From assembly GCA_947627235.1 (NCBI GenBank), contig CANQVG010000005.1, forward strand, positions 25,806 to 89,805: a stretch of DNA of 64,000 nt. Reading direction: 5' to 3'. This document shows, piece by piece, positions 32,962 to 43,886 of this stretch (within the stretch, counting starts at the first letter, position 1; each line of letters begins with the position of its first letter). The position numbers and the translations under genes are program-made. Below the pieces are notes generated by a model. That model had not been told where the DNA came from, made no database searches, and worked only from the letters and a program-made list of their open reading frames with translations. This stretch comes from an uncultured Clostridia bacterium. GTDB taxonomy: Bacteria > Bacillota > Clostridia > Oscillospirales > Ruminococcaceae.

Positions 32962-33009
32962 AAAATAACCGTCCTGAACTCCGTTATAATCGGAAAGGAC
33001 GGTTATTTT
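32962..33009. terminator. Large hairpin, probable terminator after yebC
   Basis: AAAATAACCGTCCT and AGGACGGTTATTTT, perfect 14-bp arms around a 20-base loop, about 100 bases after the yebC stop. T-rich sequence borders it on both strands. Confidence 0.65.
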
Positions 33010-33109
33010 CACAACAAATTCAGTCACAAAAGTTTTTCCAAATGTATTCCGAAAAATCACGCACAAACAGTCACCGGTTTTACATCGAATTTTTGTGCAA
33101 TAAGTAGAA

Positions 33110-33853
33110 TCAGTCTTCTTCCGGCTCCTCGGGCATATCCCAGTTGTGGAAGACCTCCTGAACGTCGTCATCGTCGTCGAGGGTGTCCAAAAGCAGGTTC
33201 ATATAACGTATCTGGTCGGGGTCGGAAAGAGTGGTGTAGGTCGAGGGTACCATAGCATCCTCGGCGGATACCACGGAATAACCCATCGCTTTCAAGGCTT
33301 CGGCTACCTTGAAGACGTCGTTTGGCTCGGCAGTTACCTCAACTGAATCATCCTCGATATTGAAATCAGTCGCTCCGGCATCAAAGCAGTCCTCCATAAG
33401 CTTATCTTCGTCGCAGCCGTTGTTTTCAAGGACGATAACGCCCTTGCGCGTGAACATAAACGACACGCAGCCGGTGGTTCCCATGTTGCCGCCGAATTTG
33501 TCAAAATAGTGACGGACGTTTCCGGCGGTGCGGTTCTTATTGTCGGTCAGGCACTCGACGATTACTGCGACTCCGCCCGCGCCGTAGCCCTCGTAGACCA
33601 TAGTCTCGTAGCTGTTTTTATCGGTATCTCCGGCCGCCTTTTTGATAACGCGCTCAATATTGTCGTTCGGGACGTTATTCGCCTTTGCCTTTGAGATAAG
33701 GTCACGCAGCTTGGAGTTGGAGGCAGGGTCGGAACCGCCCTCCTTGACGCATACGGTTATTTCTCTTCCGATACGGGTGAAAATCTTCGCCTTTGCGCCG
33801 TCGGCGGCTTCCTTTTTGCGTTTGATATTGTTCCACTTTGAATGTCCGGACAT
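33110..33853 (-). CDS. yebC: YebC/PmpR/TACO1 family regulatory protein
   Basis: 247 residues. Starts with the signature MSGHSKWNNIKRKKEAADGAK. Three-domain fold with VPNDNIERVIKKA, YEGYGAGGVAVIVECLTDNKNRTA and the C-terminal acidic tail. YebC proteins bind DNA or RNA, and some help ribosomes through proline stretches. ATG at 33853 has AGGAGC. It has its own consensus promoter, so it is separate from the obg-mrnC group. The 233-bp gap to mrnC holds no convincing gene. Confidence 0.95.
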   Translation of the reverse strand: MSGHSKWNNIKRKKEAADGAKAKIFTRIGREITVCVKEGGSDPASNSKLRDLISKAKANNVPNDNIERVIKKAAGDTDKNSYETMVYEGYGAGGVAVIVECLTDNKNRTAGNVRHYFDKFGGNMGTTGCVSFMFTRKGVIVLENNGCDEDKLMEDCFDAGATDFNIEDDSVEVTAEPNDVFKVAEALKAMGYSVVSAEDAMVPSTYTTLSDPDQIRYMNLLLDTLDDDDDVQEVFHNWDMPEEPEED

Positions 33854-33890
33854 AAAAATTGCTCCTATCAAAAATGATTTTATCTGTGTA

Positions 33891-33919
33891 ATTATACCAC
33901 ATATTTGCGCGCGGGTCAA
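33891..33919 (-). promoter_or_regulatory. Promoter of yebC
   Basis: TTGACC (33914-33919), 17 bases, TATAAT (33891-33896) on the minus strand. Confidence 0.75.
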
Positions 33920-34086
33920 GTATGATTCAGAAAGTATACGCAACAAGACGGTTTTCTTCTATCTCTTTCAGCCACTTTTTTCGTAGAAACCGCTGGTGTA
34001 ACCGTCATAGGGTCCGATGCTGAGAAGAAAACGGCTCTTTCCGACATTTCGTAACCGATTTCACGGTATTCAATGCTCACTTGTTT

Positions 34087-34467
34087 TTATCGCATATCGC
34101 ATATCATTCCGAAAATTTCTCGCAGACGCTCGCTCTCGCCTACAAGGTAAAGATACCCGAAGAGACATTCAAGTCCCGTAGCGCGGCGGTAGTCCTGCGC
34201 CGAGGAATGTTTCGGAGGGGTTATGCTGTCGGCGTTTCTGCCGCGCTTATAAACCGCCTGCTCTTCCTCTGTCAGACGGTCAAATATGCGCTCTACCGCC
34301 TCCGACTGATATTCGCAGCAGACATATTTCACCGCCTCGTTGTGAAGCTTTCCCGCGGGCATATTTGCCTGAGTGACTATCATTTCTCTGACGAACTGCT
34401 CATATACCGCGTCGCCCAGAAAGGCAAGCGCGGCTGTACCGTATTGATTCGCATCACGCCTTGTCAT
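34087..34467 (-). CDS. mrnC: Mini-ribonuclease III
   Basis: 126 residues: an RNase III catalytic domain without the dsRNA-binding domain. It matures 23S rRNA ends in Firmicutes. LAFLGDAVYEQFVRE carries the family signature with the catalytic acidic residue, and RNADSITPPKHSSAQDYRRATGLECLFGYLYL carries the second acidic cluster. It begins 4 bases after the obg stop, so is translationally coupled; the pairing is compatible with ribosome assembly roles. Confidence 0.93.
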   Translation of the reverse strand: MTRRDANQYGTAALAFLGDAVYEQFVREMIVTQANMPAGKLHNEAVKYVCCEYQSEAVERIFDRLTEEEQAVYKRGRNADSITPPKHSSAQDYRRATGLECLFGYLYLVGESERLREIFGMICDMR

Positions 34468-34471
34468 CGGG

Positions 34472-35782
<1,311 letters not shown>

Positions 35783-35959
35783 CTAAATCAAAAAGATTTC
35801 GGTCAAGCTTTTTATAAAGAGTAAAGTATTGTTCTGACGCATGGAGTCCTATTAAGAGGTTTTCTGCTTTTATAGACAAAAACCGGCAAACAGAATAATG
35901 CGTTTGGCAAGAACACACTCTGCGGGAATAGTTTATTTGAGTTATCGCGCTATCTAACC

Positions 35960-35990
35960 AAAATCCCGAGCCGAAAGGACCCGGGATTTA
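35960..35990 (-). terminator. Terminator after rpmA
   Basis: AAATCCCGGGTCC-TTTC-GGCTCGGGATTTT on the minus strand (one bulge), 12 bases after the rpmA stop. The remaining 200 bases up to obg show no gene. Confidence 0.75.
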
Positions 35991-36001
35991 TGTCTTAAAG
36001 A

Positions 36002-36283
36002 TTACTCAGCGGGGTAAACGCTGACCTTTTTGCGGTCGCGGCCAAGCTTTTCAAAACGGACAACGCCGTCGACCTTGGCGTAAAGAGTATCGTCGGAACC
36101 GATTCCGACGTTTACGCCGGGATGAATATGAGTACCGCGCTGACGGTAAAGAATGTTGCCAGCGAGAACCGACTGACCGTCCGCTCTTTTGGCGCCGAGA
36201 CGCTTGGACTCGGAATCGCGGCCGTTTTTAGTGGAGCTGACGCCCTTCTTGTGGGCGAAGAACTGCATACTGATTCTTAACAT
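36002..36283 (-). CDS. rpmA: 50S ribosomal protein L27 with cleavable N-terminal extension
   Basis: 93 residues. The N-terminus [17 protein letters not shown] carries the Firmicutes extension; cleavage by Prp after FF exposes the AHKKG end that reaches the peptidyl-transferase centre. The rest ([43 protein letters not shown]) is standard L27. The start ATG is set by GGAGGTG overlapping the last codons of prp. It follows prp directly in rplU-prp-rpmA. Confidence 0.97.
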   Translation of the reverse strand: MLRISMQFFAHKKGVSSTKNGRDSESKRLGAKRADGQSVLAGNILYRQRGTHIHPGVNVGIGSDDTLYAKVDGVVRFEKLGRDRKKVSVYPAE

Positions 36284-36286
36284 GTA

Positions 36287-36598
36287 TCACACCTCCGAAA
36301 TTTTTACTGTAACGTTCTCGGGATAATCCTCCGCAAGAAGCTCTAAATGAAGCCTCAGCGCTTCGAGGAGCTTTTGCGCGGCGTCTTCCTCCGGCACTTT
36401 GCAGGTAATGAGATTCTCTTTCTGCTCAACCTTTGCTTTGACGCCGAATACCTCCGTCAACGCGTTGCATATAAGCATAACCGCCGACGAAACGCTCGCA
36501 CAGACTATATCCGCGCCTTCGGAATCATACCCCGAATGTCCGCTGACCGAAAAGCCGCAAAGCTTTCCGCGGGACGCTGTGAATCGGGCTTCGATCAT
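36287..36598 (-). CDS. prp: Ribosomal-processing cysteine protease Prp
   Basis: 103 residues. The catalytic dyad is His21 (SGHSGYD) and Cys33 (GADIVCASVSSA), as in the Prp/YsxB family. It removes the N-terminal extension of L27, encoded next door. The ATG overlaps the rplU stop (TAATG), giving coupled translation between L21 and L27. Size and order match Firmicutes. Confidence 0.95.
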   Translation of the reverse strand: MIEARFTASRGKLCGFSVSGHSGYDSEGADIVCASVSSAVMLICNALTEVFGVKAKVEQKENLITCKVPEEDAAQKLLEALRLHLELLAEDYPENVTVKISEV

Positions 36599-36912
36599 TA
36601 CGCCTTTATGGATTCGATTCTGACCTGAGTGTAGGGCTGCCTGTGACCCTGCTTGCGGTGGGCAGAACCTTTCTTGGGCTTGTAGGTGAAAACGGTTATC
36701 TTCTTGGCTTTGCCGTTCTTGAGAACCTTTGCCTCAACGACGGCACCGGTGACATAGGGAGCGCCTACATTGACGTTCTCGCCGTCGGAAACGGCTATTA
36801 CCTTGTCAAAAGATACGGTTTCTTCAGCCTCAACGGGAAGCTTCTCAATGAAGACGATATCGCCCTCGCGAACCTGATACTGCTTTCCGCCGGTTTCAAT
36901 TACTGCATACAT
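36598..36912 (-). CDS. rplU: 50S ribosomal protein L21
   Basis: 104 residues, starting [18 protein letters not shown], with [33 protein letters not shown], the rRNA-binding signature. First gene of rplU-prp-rpmA. ATG 36912 is preceded by GCAGGTG; an in-frame open stretch further upstream is untranslated leader and promoter. Confidence 0.97.
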   Translation of the reverse strand: MYAVIETGGKQYQVREGDIVFIEKLPVEAEETVSFDKVIAVSDGENVNVGAPYVTGAVVEAKVLKNGKAKKITVFTYKPKKGSAHRKQGHRQPYTQVRIESIKA

Positions 36913-36996
36913 TATAGTGGCACCTGCCTTTTCTATAAAACTCGCTGATATGCGGCGGGGCATAATACGCCCTCTTTCAGCCGTTGACAAGCGGCT
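36913..36996 (-). ncRNA. Structured rplU leader, candidate L21 leader RNA
   Basis: The transcribed leader has GCCG...CGGC, then a closing stem GCUGA...UCAGC that encloses GGGC-GUAUUAU-GCCC. Firmicutes rplU genes often carry an L21 leader for autoregulation. The match to that family is by position and general shape only. Confidence 0.45.
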
Positions 36997-37001
36997 TAAA
37001 T

Positions 37002-37030
37002 AATATAGCACAACCCGCCCAAAAATGCAA
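37002..37030 (-). promoter_or_regulatory. Promoter of rplU-prp-rpmA
   Basis: TTGCAT (37025-37030), 17 bases, TATATT (37002-37007) on the minus strand, starting inside a gene-free leader. Confidence 0.7.
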
Positions 37031-37069
37031 CCTTGGTATAAAAAATTAACAGAAAATTTACAATTCGGG

Positions 37070-39328
37070 TCAGTTAAGCCCCTCAACCTTTATCTTTCCG
37101 TCCTCGGCGGTGACGTTTATCGACCGAAGCTTGATAACTCCGCTGTCGACTATCATCGTGGCTATCTTATCCTCGACCTCTTTTTGCAGCACCCTGCGGA
37201 TGTCGCGCGCGCCGTATTTTTCGTCGTACGCCATATCTGCGATGGCAAGCTCGGCGGCGCGGTCAAAGGTGAACATAATCAGCTTTTCTGCAAGCGGAGC
37301 TTCCATCTCGTGGAGCATTATGTGCGCGATGTCGGCGTAGTTTTCCTTTGTCAGCGGGTTGAAGACCACTATCTCGTCGACTCGGCTTATAAATTCAGGT
37401 CTCAGAAATTCGCGCAGACCCTTTATCGCACGGTCGCGCGAGACCTGCGCCGCAGTCTTTTCAAAGCCTATTCCGAAGGATTTATCGGTGGAGCCGGCGT
37501 TTGACGTCATAATTATAACCGTGTTCTCAAAGGAGACGTTTCGACCCTGAGCGTCGTTAATATGACCTTCGTCGAGAATCTGCAAGAGAATGTTCATAAC
37601 GTCGGGGTGCGCCTTTTCTATCTCGTCGAACAGCACCACCGAATAAGGCTTGCGGCGGATCTTCTCGGTTAGCTGACCCGCTTCGTCGTAGCCGACGTAT
37701 CCCGGAGGCGAGCCTATCAGACGCGAGACCGTGTGCTTTTCCATATACTCCGACATATCTATCCTTACGAGCGGCTCGGTAGCGTCGAAAAGCTCGGCGG
37801 CGAGGGTTTTCGCAAGCTCGGTTTTTCCGACGCCTGTAGGTCCGACAAAGATGAACGACGCCGGACGCTTGCGTTCGGTGAGCTGAACCCTCGAACGCTT
37901 GATTGCCGCACATACGAGGTCTACCGCTTCAGGCTGACCAACGATTCGTTTTGAAAGGGCGTCGTGAAGCCCGCGAATTTTCTCATATTCCGACTCGACT
38001 ATCTTGTTGGCGGGGATACCCGTCCAAAGCTCGATGACCTTTGAAAGGTCGTCCTCGCTGACCGTTACCGAATTTACGACGGGTTCAAGCTCCTCAACGC
38101 GCTTTTGCAGTCTCGAAATTTCGGCGCGCTCGTTGGCTATTGCCTCGTAGTCGGGGTTTTCGGCATTTTCACTCTCGGCTATTCCCTTTTCGCGCTTTTC
38201 TATGTCTTGCTTCAGCTCGGCATATTCTCCAAGCTCCGGACTACGGATTGACGCGCTCGCACAGGCTTCGTCAAGAAGATCTATCGCCTTGTCCGGCAGG
38301 AATCGGTCGTTGATATATCTCTCGGAGAGAACCGCGCACATTCTCAGCGCGGCGTCGGAAATCTTTACGTGGTGGTAGTCCTCATAGTATTTGCGTATGC
38401 CCATAAGCACCTGCACGGTGTCCTCAACTGTCGGCTCGGTGACGGTCACGGGCTGGAAACGGCGTTCGAGGGCGGAGTCCTTTTCGATATACTTGCGGTA
38501 CTCCTTGAAGGTCGTTGCACCGATGACCTGAACCTCTCCCCTTGAAAGTGCGGGCTTAAGAATGTTGGCGGCGTTCATTGAACCCTCGCTGTCGCCGGTG
38601 CCGACCAAGGAGTGTACCTCGTCGATAAAGAGAATTACGTTGCCCTCGCGTTTGACCTCCTCGATGAGTCCCTTTATGCGGCTCTCAAACTGCCCGCGGA
38701 ACTGCGTTCCCGCGACGAGCGCCGTGAGGTCGAGCAGGAATATGCGCTTCCCCTTTAAGTTGTAGGGTACGTCGCCCGCTACTATCTTCTGCGCGATGCC
38801 CTCGGCTATCGCGGTTTTGCCGACGCCCGGCTCGCCTATAAGACAGGGATTGTTTTTTTGGCGGCGGGAAAGTATCTGGATAACTCTGCCTATCTCACGC
38901 TCCCTGCCGATTATTCTGTCGAGCTTGCCTTCGGCGGCACGCGCATTGAGGTCAGTGCAGTAGGTTGAGAGGAATCTCAGCTCCCGCTCCTCTTTTTTGC
39001 CCTTCTCGCGGCTCTTTGCCTTAGCGGGATCGTTTTCATCCTGTTTCTGACCGCCGTTCATCTTATTGAGAAAATTCGAGATGAAATTCGGCATAGTATT
39101 GGAGCCGCCCGGCTCGAAGGAATCCCCCTCGGGAGCAAACTGCTCCGAAAGCGCCTCGAGGTCCTCGTCGGTTATGCCCATCTGCTTCATATAATCGTCA
39201 ACCTGCGAAATGCCCAACTGACGGGCGCATATGAGGCAGAGCCCCTCGTTTTTCTTTTCGTTGCCGTTCATTGTAGTTATAAATACAACCGCCTGTCTCT
39301 TTTTGCATCTTGAACAAATCATTATCAT
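37070..39328 (-). CDS. clpE: ClpE/ClpC-like AAA+ unfoldase of the Clp protease
   Basis: 752 residues. Residues 4-37 are a zinc finger (CSRC...CLIC) as in ClpE instead of ClpN repeats. AAA-1 has GEPGVGKT and [11 protein letters not shown] short middle coiled coil (about 400-460, [20 protein letters not shown]) and AAA-2 with [25 protein letters not shown] and the arginine-finger region SRVDEIVVF follow. The loop FGIGFE in AAA-2 has the IGF tripeptide that docks to ClpP. It unfolds substrates for ClpP. The rplU promoter starts right after its stop. ClpC cannot be fully excluded. Confidence 0.88.
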   Translation of the reverse strand: MIMICSRCKKRQAVVFITTMNGNEKKNEGLCLICARQLGISQVDDYMKQMGITDEDLEALSEQFAPEGDSFEPGGSNTMPNFISNFLNKMNGGQKQDENDPAKAKSREKGKKEERELRFLSTYCTDLNARAAEGKLDRIIGREREIGRVIQILSRRQKNNPCLIGEPGVGKTAIAEGIAQKIVAGDVPYNLKGKRIFLLDLTALVAGTQFRGQFESRIKGLIEEVKREGNVILFIDEVHSLVGTGDSEGSMNAANILKPALSRGEVQVIGATTFKEYRKYIEKDSALERRFQPVTVTEPTVEDTVQVLMGIRKYYEDYHHVKISDAALRMCAVLSERYINDRFLPDKAIDLLDEACASASIRSPELGEYAELKQDIEKREKGIAESENAENPDYEAIANERAEISRLQKRVEELEPVVNSVTVSEDDLSKVIELWTGIPANKIVESEYEKIRGLHDALSKRIVGQPEAVDLVCAAIKRSRVQLTERKRPASFIFVGPTGVGKTELAKTLAAELFDATEPLVRIDMSEYMEKHTVSRLIGSPPGYVGYDEAGQLTEKIRRKPYSVVLFDEIEKAHPDVMNILLQILDEGHINDAQGRNVSFENTVIIMTSNAGSTDKSFGIGFEKTAAQVSRDRAIKGLREFLRPEFISRVDEIVVFNPLTKENYADIAHIMLHEMEAPLAEKLIMFTFDRAAELAIADMAYDEKYGARDIRRVLQKEVEDKIATMIVDSGVIKLRSINVTAEDGKIKVEGLN

Positions 39329-39341
39329 TCTGCCTCCTGTT

Positions 39342-40244
39342 TTATCCGATAAGAGTCATGATGTCAAAATAGAACAAATACTTGAATATATATGTGTTCA
39401 GTACCGTTTCAGTATTCAGAAACATTAGAGAATTTGATGTGAAATAGCATATAAATCTCACCGTCTGAGCTATGAGGTATATCACCACAGCTCCCTCGGC
39501 AACACCGAGTGCCGCTCCGAGAAGCAAATTTACTGGACCGATTATCGGAACTCTGTTAAGTCCCTTAAAAGCATTTGCTATGGCCCGCGATATAAGCATC
39601 AGAACGAACATCGAAACAATCCATATTATGCCCTTGAGAACCGCCTTTACAGCAGGAGCTACCAAAATACTCTCCGTTGCTCCCGCCGTCGCCGCACGGT
39701 CGCCGTTAAGAAATACGTCTACAACCGAACGGGCGCTTTTTTCGGCGTCTGTCACCGTTTCAAGTATTTCGGAAAGAACGGAGGGTGAAACCACGTCTCC
39801 TATAAGCGCCTTAAGCATCGACTCGGTAACGGTCTCTTCCATATTTCCGGCAATTGTTTCCTCGCTCTCTCCGGCGCCGTTGCCCTTTATCTCTCCTGCG
39901 ATGTTTTTAAAGAAGTCGCCCGTGCGCTTTAATACGCCCGACACCTCGGTATCGGTCATCTCCACGCCGTAGCCTCCGCCGCTGACAGCCTTGGAAACCA
40001 CATTCACAGGATCTGTCTTGTCGGAAGCTTCCGTAAGAGCCTCGGAAACAGGCAGCTTGATAAAGCGTTCGTATATTACGGGTGCCGCGACCTCACAGCA
40101 GAGCCAGCTCAGCGCGATTGACACTACAGTCAGCACCGCGAGTACTGCACTCCTCATAAACCCACGCTTCGAGCCCACATATAAATATATGAGCGCGACG
40201 CCTATAACAAGCGCGTCATAGAACCAAAAAAGATTAGAAGCCAT
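39342..40244 (-). CDS. CvpA family membrane protein
   Basis: 300 residues: four hydrophobic segments (about 8-28, 32-55, 205-225, 240-275) split by a long loop of about 140 residues rich in Glu/Ser/Val. Family signatures are VALIYLYVGSKRGFMRSAV near the N-terminus and FKGLNRVPIIGPVNLLLGAALGVAEGAVVIYLI near the C-terminus. CvpA proteins are linked to colicin V production and envelope homeostasis. It lies 13 bases before clpE and 16 bases after the DUF5711 gene. Confidence 0.85.
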   Translation of the reverse strand: MASNLFWFYDALVIGVALIYLYVGSKRGFMRSAVLAVLTVVSIALSWLCCEVAAPVIYERFIKLPVSEALTEASDKTDPVNVVSKAVSGGGYGVEMTDTEVSGVLKRTGDFFKNIAGEIKGNGAGESEETIAGNMEETVTESMLKALIGDVVSPSVLSEILETVTDAEKSARSVVDVFLNGDRAATAGATESILVAPAVKAVLKGIIWIVSMFVLMLISRAIANAFKGLNRVPIIGPVNLLLGAALGVAEGAVVIYLIAQTVRFICYFTSNSLMFLNTETVLNTYIFKYLFYFDIMTLIG

Positions 40245-40260
40245 ATCAGTTCACTCCTTT

Positions 40261-41445
40261 TCAGAACGGAAAATCGGTTTTGTCTACTGAATGATATCCC
40301 AAAAGGTATATATCGCTGTCCAACACGGCAAATTCTCGGTATACGGTGTCAAGCGGCGCCGTCGCCAGAAGACTGCCGGTGCGGTCCAAAGCGTCTATGC
40401 GGGAGTCAAAGCAAAGATACACCGCAGCATCGGACGCGTATATGTCATTGACAGACATATCCTCAGAGGTTTCGTATATGTCCTCAGCGTCGGAACGGAT
40501 TATCGCTATGTTGCTTCCGCTGTTTCCCACGCTTTTGAACGCCAGCGCGGCGAGCCGTCCGCTGAGACTGAAGTCCATAAGATCGAAGCTGTACTTATAG
40601 CTCAGGGACGTCTGCCCGTCCTCCGAAAGACGGTAAAGGGAGTCTTTGCCTACGAGCCAGATTCCGTCGTTGCAGTAATCCACCGCAAAACCGAGGGTCT
40701 CTATCGGGGCGGTCTGCATAACCACATCGGTGGAATTAAAGCTTAGCTGGGTAACTACAGTGCGATAAGTTCCTCCGCGTGCGTAGGAGCTTGAAATCAG
40801 ACACCCGCTGCCGCTGTCATTCACCGCTATGGCGGTTATCATAGTGCCGTCCGCCCAATGATATATCTCCGAACCGTTTTTATCGAAAACGGTGAGATAA
40901 GAAGCGTATTTTTCGTTTGCCGTGACTATCGCCACGCTTCCGTCCGAGCCTACTGCCCCGAGAAGTATCTGGTCCGAAAGGCGCTTTGAATAGATTTTGT
41001 CTTTCGGCCCCGCCACAATAAAGCTGTAGCCTCCCTGATCGTAAATGAGGGTGCGCTTGTCCGATTCCTCAACCACAGGGTTGGTATACGGCGCCTGCTC
41101 GGAATAAACGATATCTCCGGAGGGGGTGTATACATAAAACGTAGTGTCGGCAAAAAGAGTCCAGTTCTTCTGAATCCTGCCGATAGTTGTGTTTGTCTTC
41201 TTTGAAATGTCTATCGGATAGTTGCCGCCCGCAAGCTCGCCGTTGTTTATAACGGCTGAGTTGTTGCTCTGCGCGCGCTCCAAAATACCGTCAAAATAGC
41301 TGAGCCACGCGTCGCGGCTGAGATATATAAGTCCGGATATCACAAGAATCACCGCTATAAACGCTATATTCTTGACATATCTCTTTGTGCGGCGCTTACG
41401 CCTGAGCTTTTTCATATCCGTCTCAAATGCGTTTACGGACGACAT
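40261..41445 (-). CDS. DUF5711 family membrane-anchored beta-propeller-like protein
   Basis: 394 residues. A basic N-terminus (KKLRRKRRTKRYVKN) and one helix (28-45) anchor an extracytoplasmic domain of repeated beta strands (FYVYTPSGDIVY, SFIVAGPKDKIYSK, YLTVFDKNGSEIYHW, GIWLVGKDSLYRLSEDG, DSRIDALDRTG), a six- or seven-bladed propeller pattern. DUF5711 is common in Clostridia without known function. Close operon partners are truA upstream and cvpA downstream. Confidence 0.8.
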   Translation of the reverse strand: MSSVNAFETDMKKLRRKRRTKRYVKNIAFIAVILVISGLIYLSRDAWLSYFDGILERAQSNNSAVINNGELAGGNYPIDISKKTNTTIGRIQKNWTLFADTTFYVYTPSGDIVYSEQAPYTNPVVEESDKRTLIYDQGGYSFIVAGPKDKIYSKRLSDQILLGAVGSDGSVAIVTANEKYASYLTVFDKNGSEIYHWADGTMITAIAVNDSGSGCLISSSYARGGTYRTVVTQLSFNSTDVVMQTAPIETLGFAVDYCNDGIWLVGKDSLYRLSEDGQTSLSYKYSFDLMDFSLSGRLAALAFKSVGNSGSNIAIIRSDAEDIYETSEDMSVNDIYASDAAVYLCFDSRIDALDRTGSLLATAPLDTVYREFAVLDSDIYLLGYHSVDKTDFPF

Positions 41446-41470
41446 CGTCTCACCTCTGTAATTATGTTGT

Positions 41471-42208
41471 TCAGTAAAATACTCTGTTTAGATAAAGTCC
41501 TTGCGGGGGAACCGTCTTTCCGGCAAGAGTGCGGTCGCGTGAGGCTAATATTCCCGGGATCGAATCCTCGGGGAGCTTGCCGTCGTTGACGAACAGCAGC
41601 GTTCCGACGGTTATCCTCACCATATTGTAAAGAAACCCGTCGCCGCTCACGGTGAATTTCACGACGTCGCCTTCACGTTCGACTTTGTAGTCGAATATTT
41701 CGCGCACAGTGATATCCTTGTCGCAGGACGCTGCGCAGAAAGCCTTGAAATCGTGCTCTCCGATAAAATCCTTGCAGACTCTGTCAAGCTTCTTTTCGTC
41801 TATCGGGTACCAGCTCCGATACATTCTGTCCGCCAGAAAGGGCGATTTTATTTCGGAATTATGAATCAGATAGACATACTCCTTGCCCTTGCAGTGATAC
41901 CTCGCGTGAAAATCATCGGGGGCAATTTTTACGTCAAGCACCGCTATATCCGGCGGCAGAACGCCGTTGAGCCCGAACTGAAGCCCGCGCTCGTCAATCG
42001 TGCTGTCAAGAAAGACGTTGAAAACGAAGCTGTTGGCATGAACTCCGGCGTCGGTGCGGGAGCAGCCGTTTATCGTGACGTTCTCCCCCAAAAGACGGTA
42101 TATCGCACGCTCCACTTCGCCCTGAACCGTCCTCAGACCTCCGTCCTGCCGCTGAAAGCCGTGGTAAGCGGTTCCGAGAAAGGCTATTGTTACCCTGAAA
42201 TTTCTCAT
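41471..42208 (-). CDS. truA: tRNA pseudouridine(38-40) synthase
   Basis: 245 residues. Catalytic Asp in GCSRTDAGVHANSFVFNV, preceded by AYHGFQRQDG and followed by ARYHCKGKEYVYLIHN and the C-terminal GDGFLYNMVRITVGTLL. Its start overlaps the ecfT stop by 4 bases (42205-42208). The order ecfA1-ecfA2-ecfT-truA is the standard Firmicutes arrangement. Confidence 0.96.
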   Translation of the reverse strand: MRNFRVTIAFLGTAYHGFQRQDGGLRTVQGEVERAIYRLLGENVTINGCSRTDAGVHANSFVFNVFLDSTIDERGLQFGLNGVLPPDIAVLDVKIAPDDFHARYHCKGKEYVYLIHNSEIKSPFLADRMYRSWYPIDEKKLDRVCKDFIGEHDFKAFCAASCDKDITVREIFDYKVEREGDVVKFTVSGDGFLYNMVRITVGTLLFVNDGKLPEDSIPGILASRDRTLAGKTVPPQGLYLNRVFY

Positions 42209-43014
42209 ATCGGCGAAAATCTGTTTAAAACAATCACAGCCGCGATAAAGGCGACGCCTATCGCTACAGCGAAATAGTCGCGCGGGGCGGTTCTGAGCTG
42301 CTTAAGCCTTGTTCTGCCCTCGCCGCCGCGGTAACAGCGGCACTCCATAGCAAGCGCAAGCTCCTCGGCTCTTCTGAACGCCGAAACAAACAGCGGGATC
42401 AGTATCGGTATCAGGGCTTTTGCGCGCTTTATCAGACTACCCGTCTCCATATCCGCGCCGCGCGCCTTCTGCGCCGACATTATCTTGTCGGTCTCCTCAA
42501 TGAGCGTCGGGATAAACCGAAGCGCTATCGTCATCATCATAGCTATTTCGTGTGCGGGGAACTTTATTACCTTTAAAGGCGAAAGTATACGCTCAATGGC
42601 GTCGGTGAGGGTTATCGGAGAGGTGGTATAGGTCAGAAGAGAGGTGCCGCATATTAGAAGCACTATCCTCACAGCCATAAACACCATAGTCGTGACGCCG
42701 CCGCTCGTTATCTTTATAAACTTCCATTCAAGCAGAACGTCGCCCGACGAGATGAAGAAAAGGTTGAGGATTCCGGTAAAAATAATTATCGGGACTATCG
42801 GCTTTATCGACTTCGCCATCATCTTCATCGGGATTCCCGAGAGCAGAAAGCTTATCAGCAGAAAGAGTATTCCCGCTCCAAGCCCCGCAAAGCTGTCAGC
42901 CATAAACAGCATCACTATATACATAACGGTCAGAAGAAGCTTTATGCGCGGGTCAAGGCGGTGTATAACCGACTTTCCGGGGAAAAACTGACCTATGGTA
43001 ATATCCTTAATCAA
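42205..43014 (-). CDS. ecfT: Energy-coupling factor transporter transmembrane protein EcfT
   Basis: 269 residues: membrane core with RIKLLLTVMYIVMLF and five to six helices, then the coupling helices with SAQKARGADMETG and the second coupling motif ALAMECRCYRGGEGRT (normally ARGY-like). It links the two ATPases to interchangeable S components such as the FolT and unknown S proteins of this window. It overlaps ecfA2 by 8 bases. Confidence 0.94.
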   Translation of the reverse strand: MIKDITIGQFFPGKSVIHRLDPRIKLLLTVMYIVMLFMADSFAGLGAGILFLLISFLLSGIPMKMMAKSIKPIVPIIIFTGILNLFFISSGDVLLEWKFIKITSGGVTTMVFMAVRIVLLICGTSLLTYTTSPITLTDAIERILSPLKVIKFPAHEIAMMMTIALRFIPTLIEETDKIMSAQKARGADMETGSLIKRAKALIPILIPLFVSAFRRAEELALAMECRCYRGGEGRTRLKQLRTAPRDYFAVAIGVAFIAAVIVLNRFSPI

Positions 43015-43879
43015 CTGTATGTCTCCTTTTTTTCTCCAAAAGCCTCAAAACAAGGTCCTTCGCATAATCCACGCTGAAAACCTCGTCGTCAAACTCTATG
43101 CCCATAGCCCTCAGTCTGTCGAAGACCCTCGTAACCTGCGGCACGGTAAGTCCCATAGAGGTAAGCTCGTCAGCCCTTGCAAACACGCTTGAGCGGTCGG
43201 CATACATAAAGACCTTTGCATCGCTCATAACGAGTATTTTCGAGACCGTCCTCGCGACGTCTTCCATAGAGTGCGAGACCAAAAGCACTGTCGTACCCTT
43301 TTCGGCGTGGTATTCCTTTATCAGACCGAGTATGCGGTCTCTGCCCCTCGGGTCAAGACCCGCTGTAGGCTCGTCGAGTATAAGAACTTTAGGTTCCATA
43401 GCCATAACTCCGGCTATCGCTACCCGTCTTTTCTGCCCGCCCGAAAGCTCAAACGGCGATTTTGCCAACAGCTCCTCGCGGAGTCCCACGAGCCTTGCAG
43501 TCTCGCGAATCCTGCGGTCTACCTCGGCTTCGTCAAGGCCCATATTCTTAGGCCCGAAAGCGATGTCTTTATACACCGTCTCCTCAAATAACTGGTACTC
43601 CGGGTACTGAAACACCAGTCCGACCTTAAAGCGTATCTCCTTTAAGCGGGACTTATCGGCAAAAAGCTCCTCGCCGTCGATAAACACCTTGCCGGAAGTC
43701 GGCTTTAAAAGCCCGTTGAGGTGCTGCATAAGCGTAGACTTGCCGGAACCGGTGTGACCTATTACCCCGACTATCTCGCCCTCGTCGATGTCTATATTTA
43801 TGTTGTCTATCGCGACCTTGCGGAACGGCGTTCCCTCGCCGTATATATAGGTAAGGTCTTCGGTTCTGATTATTCCCAA
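43007..43879 (-). CDS. ecfA2: Energy-coupling factor transporter ATP-binding protein EcfA2
   Basis: 290 residues. Walker A GHTGSGKST, Q-loop VFQYPEYQLFEETV, signature LSGGQKRRVAIAG, Walker B LILDEPTAGLD, and the H-loop SHSMEDVA. The C-terminal extension (about 225-290) is characteristic of Ecf ATPases. The QYPEYQLFEE Q-loop marks EcfA2 rather than EcfA1. Confidence 0.94.
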   Translation of the reverse strand: MGIIRTEDLTYIYGEGTPFRKVAIDNINIDIDEGEIVGVIGHTGSGKSTLMQHLNGLLKPTSGKVFIDGEELFADKSRLKEIRFKVGLVFQYPEYQLFEETVYKDIAFGPKNMGLDEAEVDRRIRETARLVGLREELLAKSPFELSGGQKRRVAIAGVMAMEPKVLILDEPTAGLDPRGRDRILGLIKEYHAEKGTTVLLVSHSMEDVARTVSKILVMSDAKVFMYADRSSVFARADELTSMGLTVPQVTRVFDRLRAMGIEFDDEVFSVDYAKDLVLRLLEKKRRHTVD

Positions 43880-43886
43880 AAATCAA

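Noticed and set aside
33916..34080. 54-codon GTG frame after mrnC on the minus strand
   Set aside because: No RBS before the GTG, no recognisable features, and it runs into the -35 box of the yebC promoter.
36913..37086. N-terminal extension of L21 from the longer open frame
   Set aside because: The extra codons cover the promoter and leader; standard L21 starts [11 protein letters not shown] with its own RBS.
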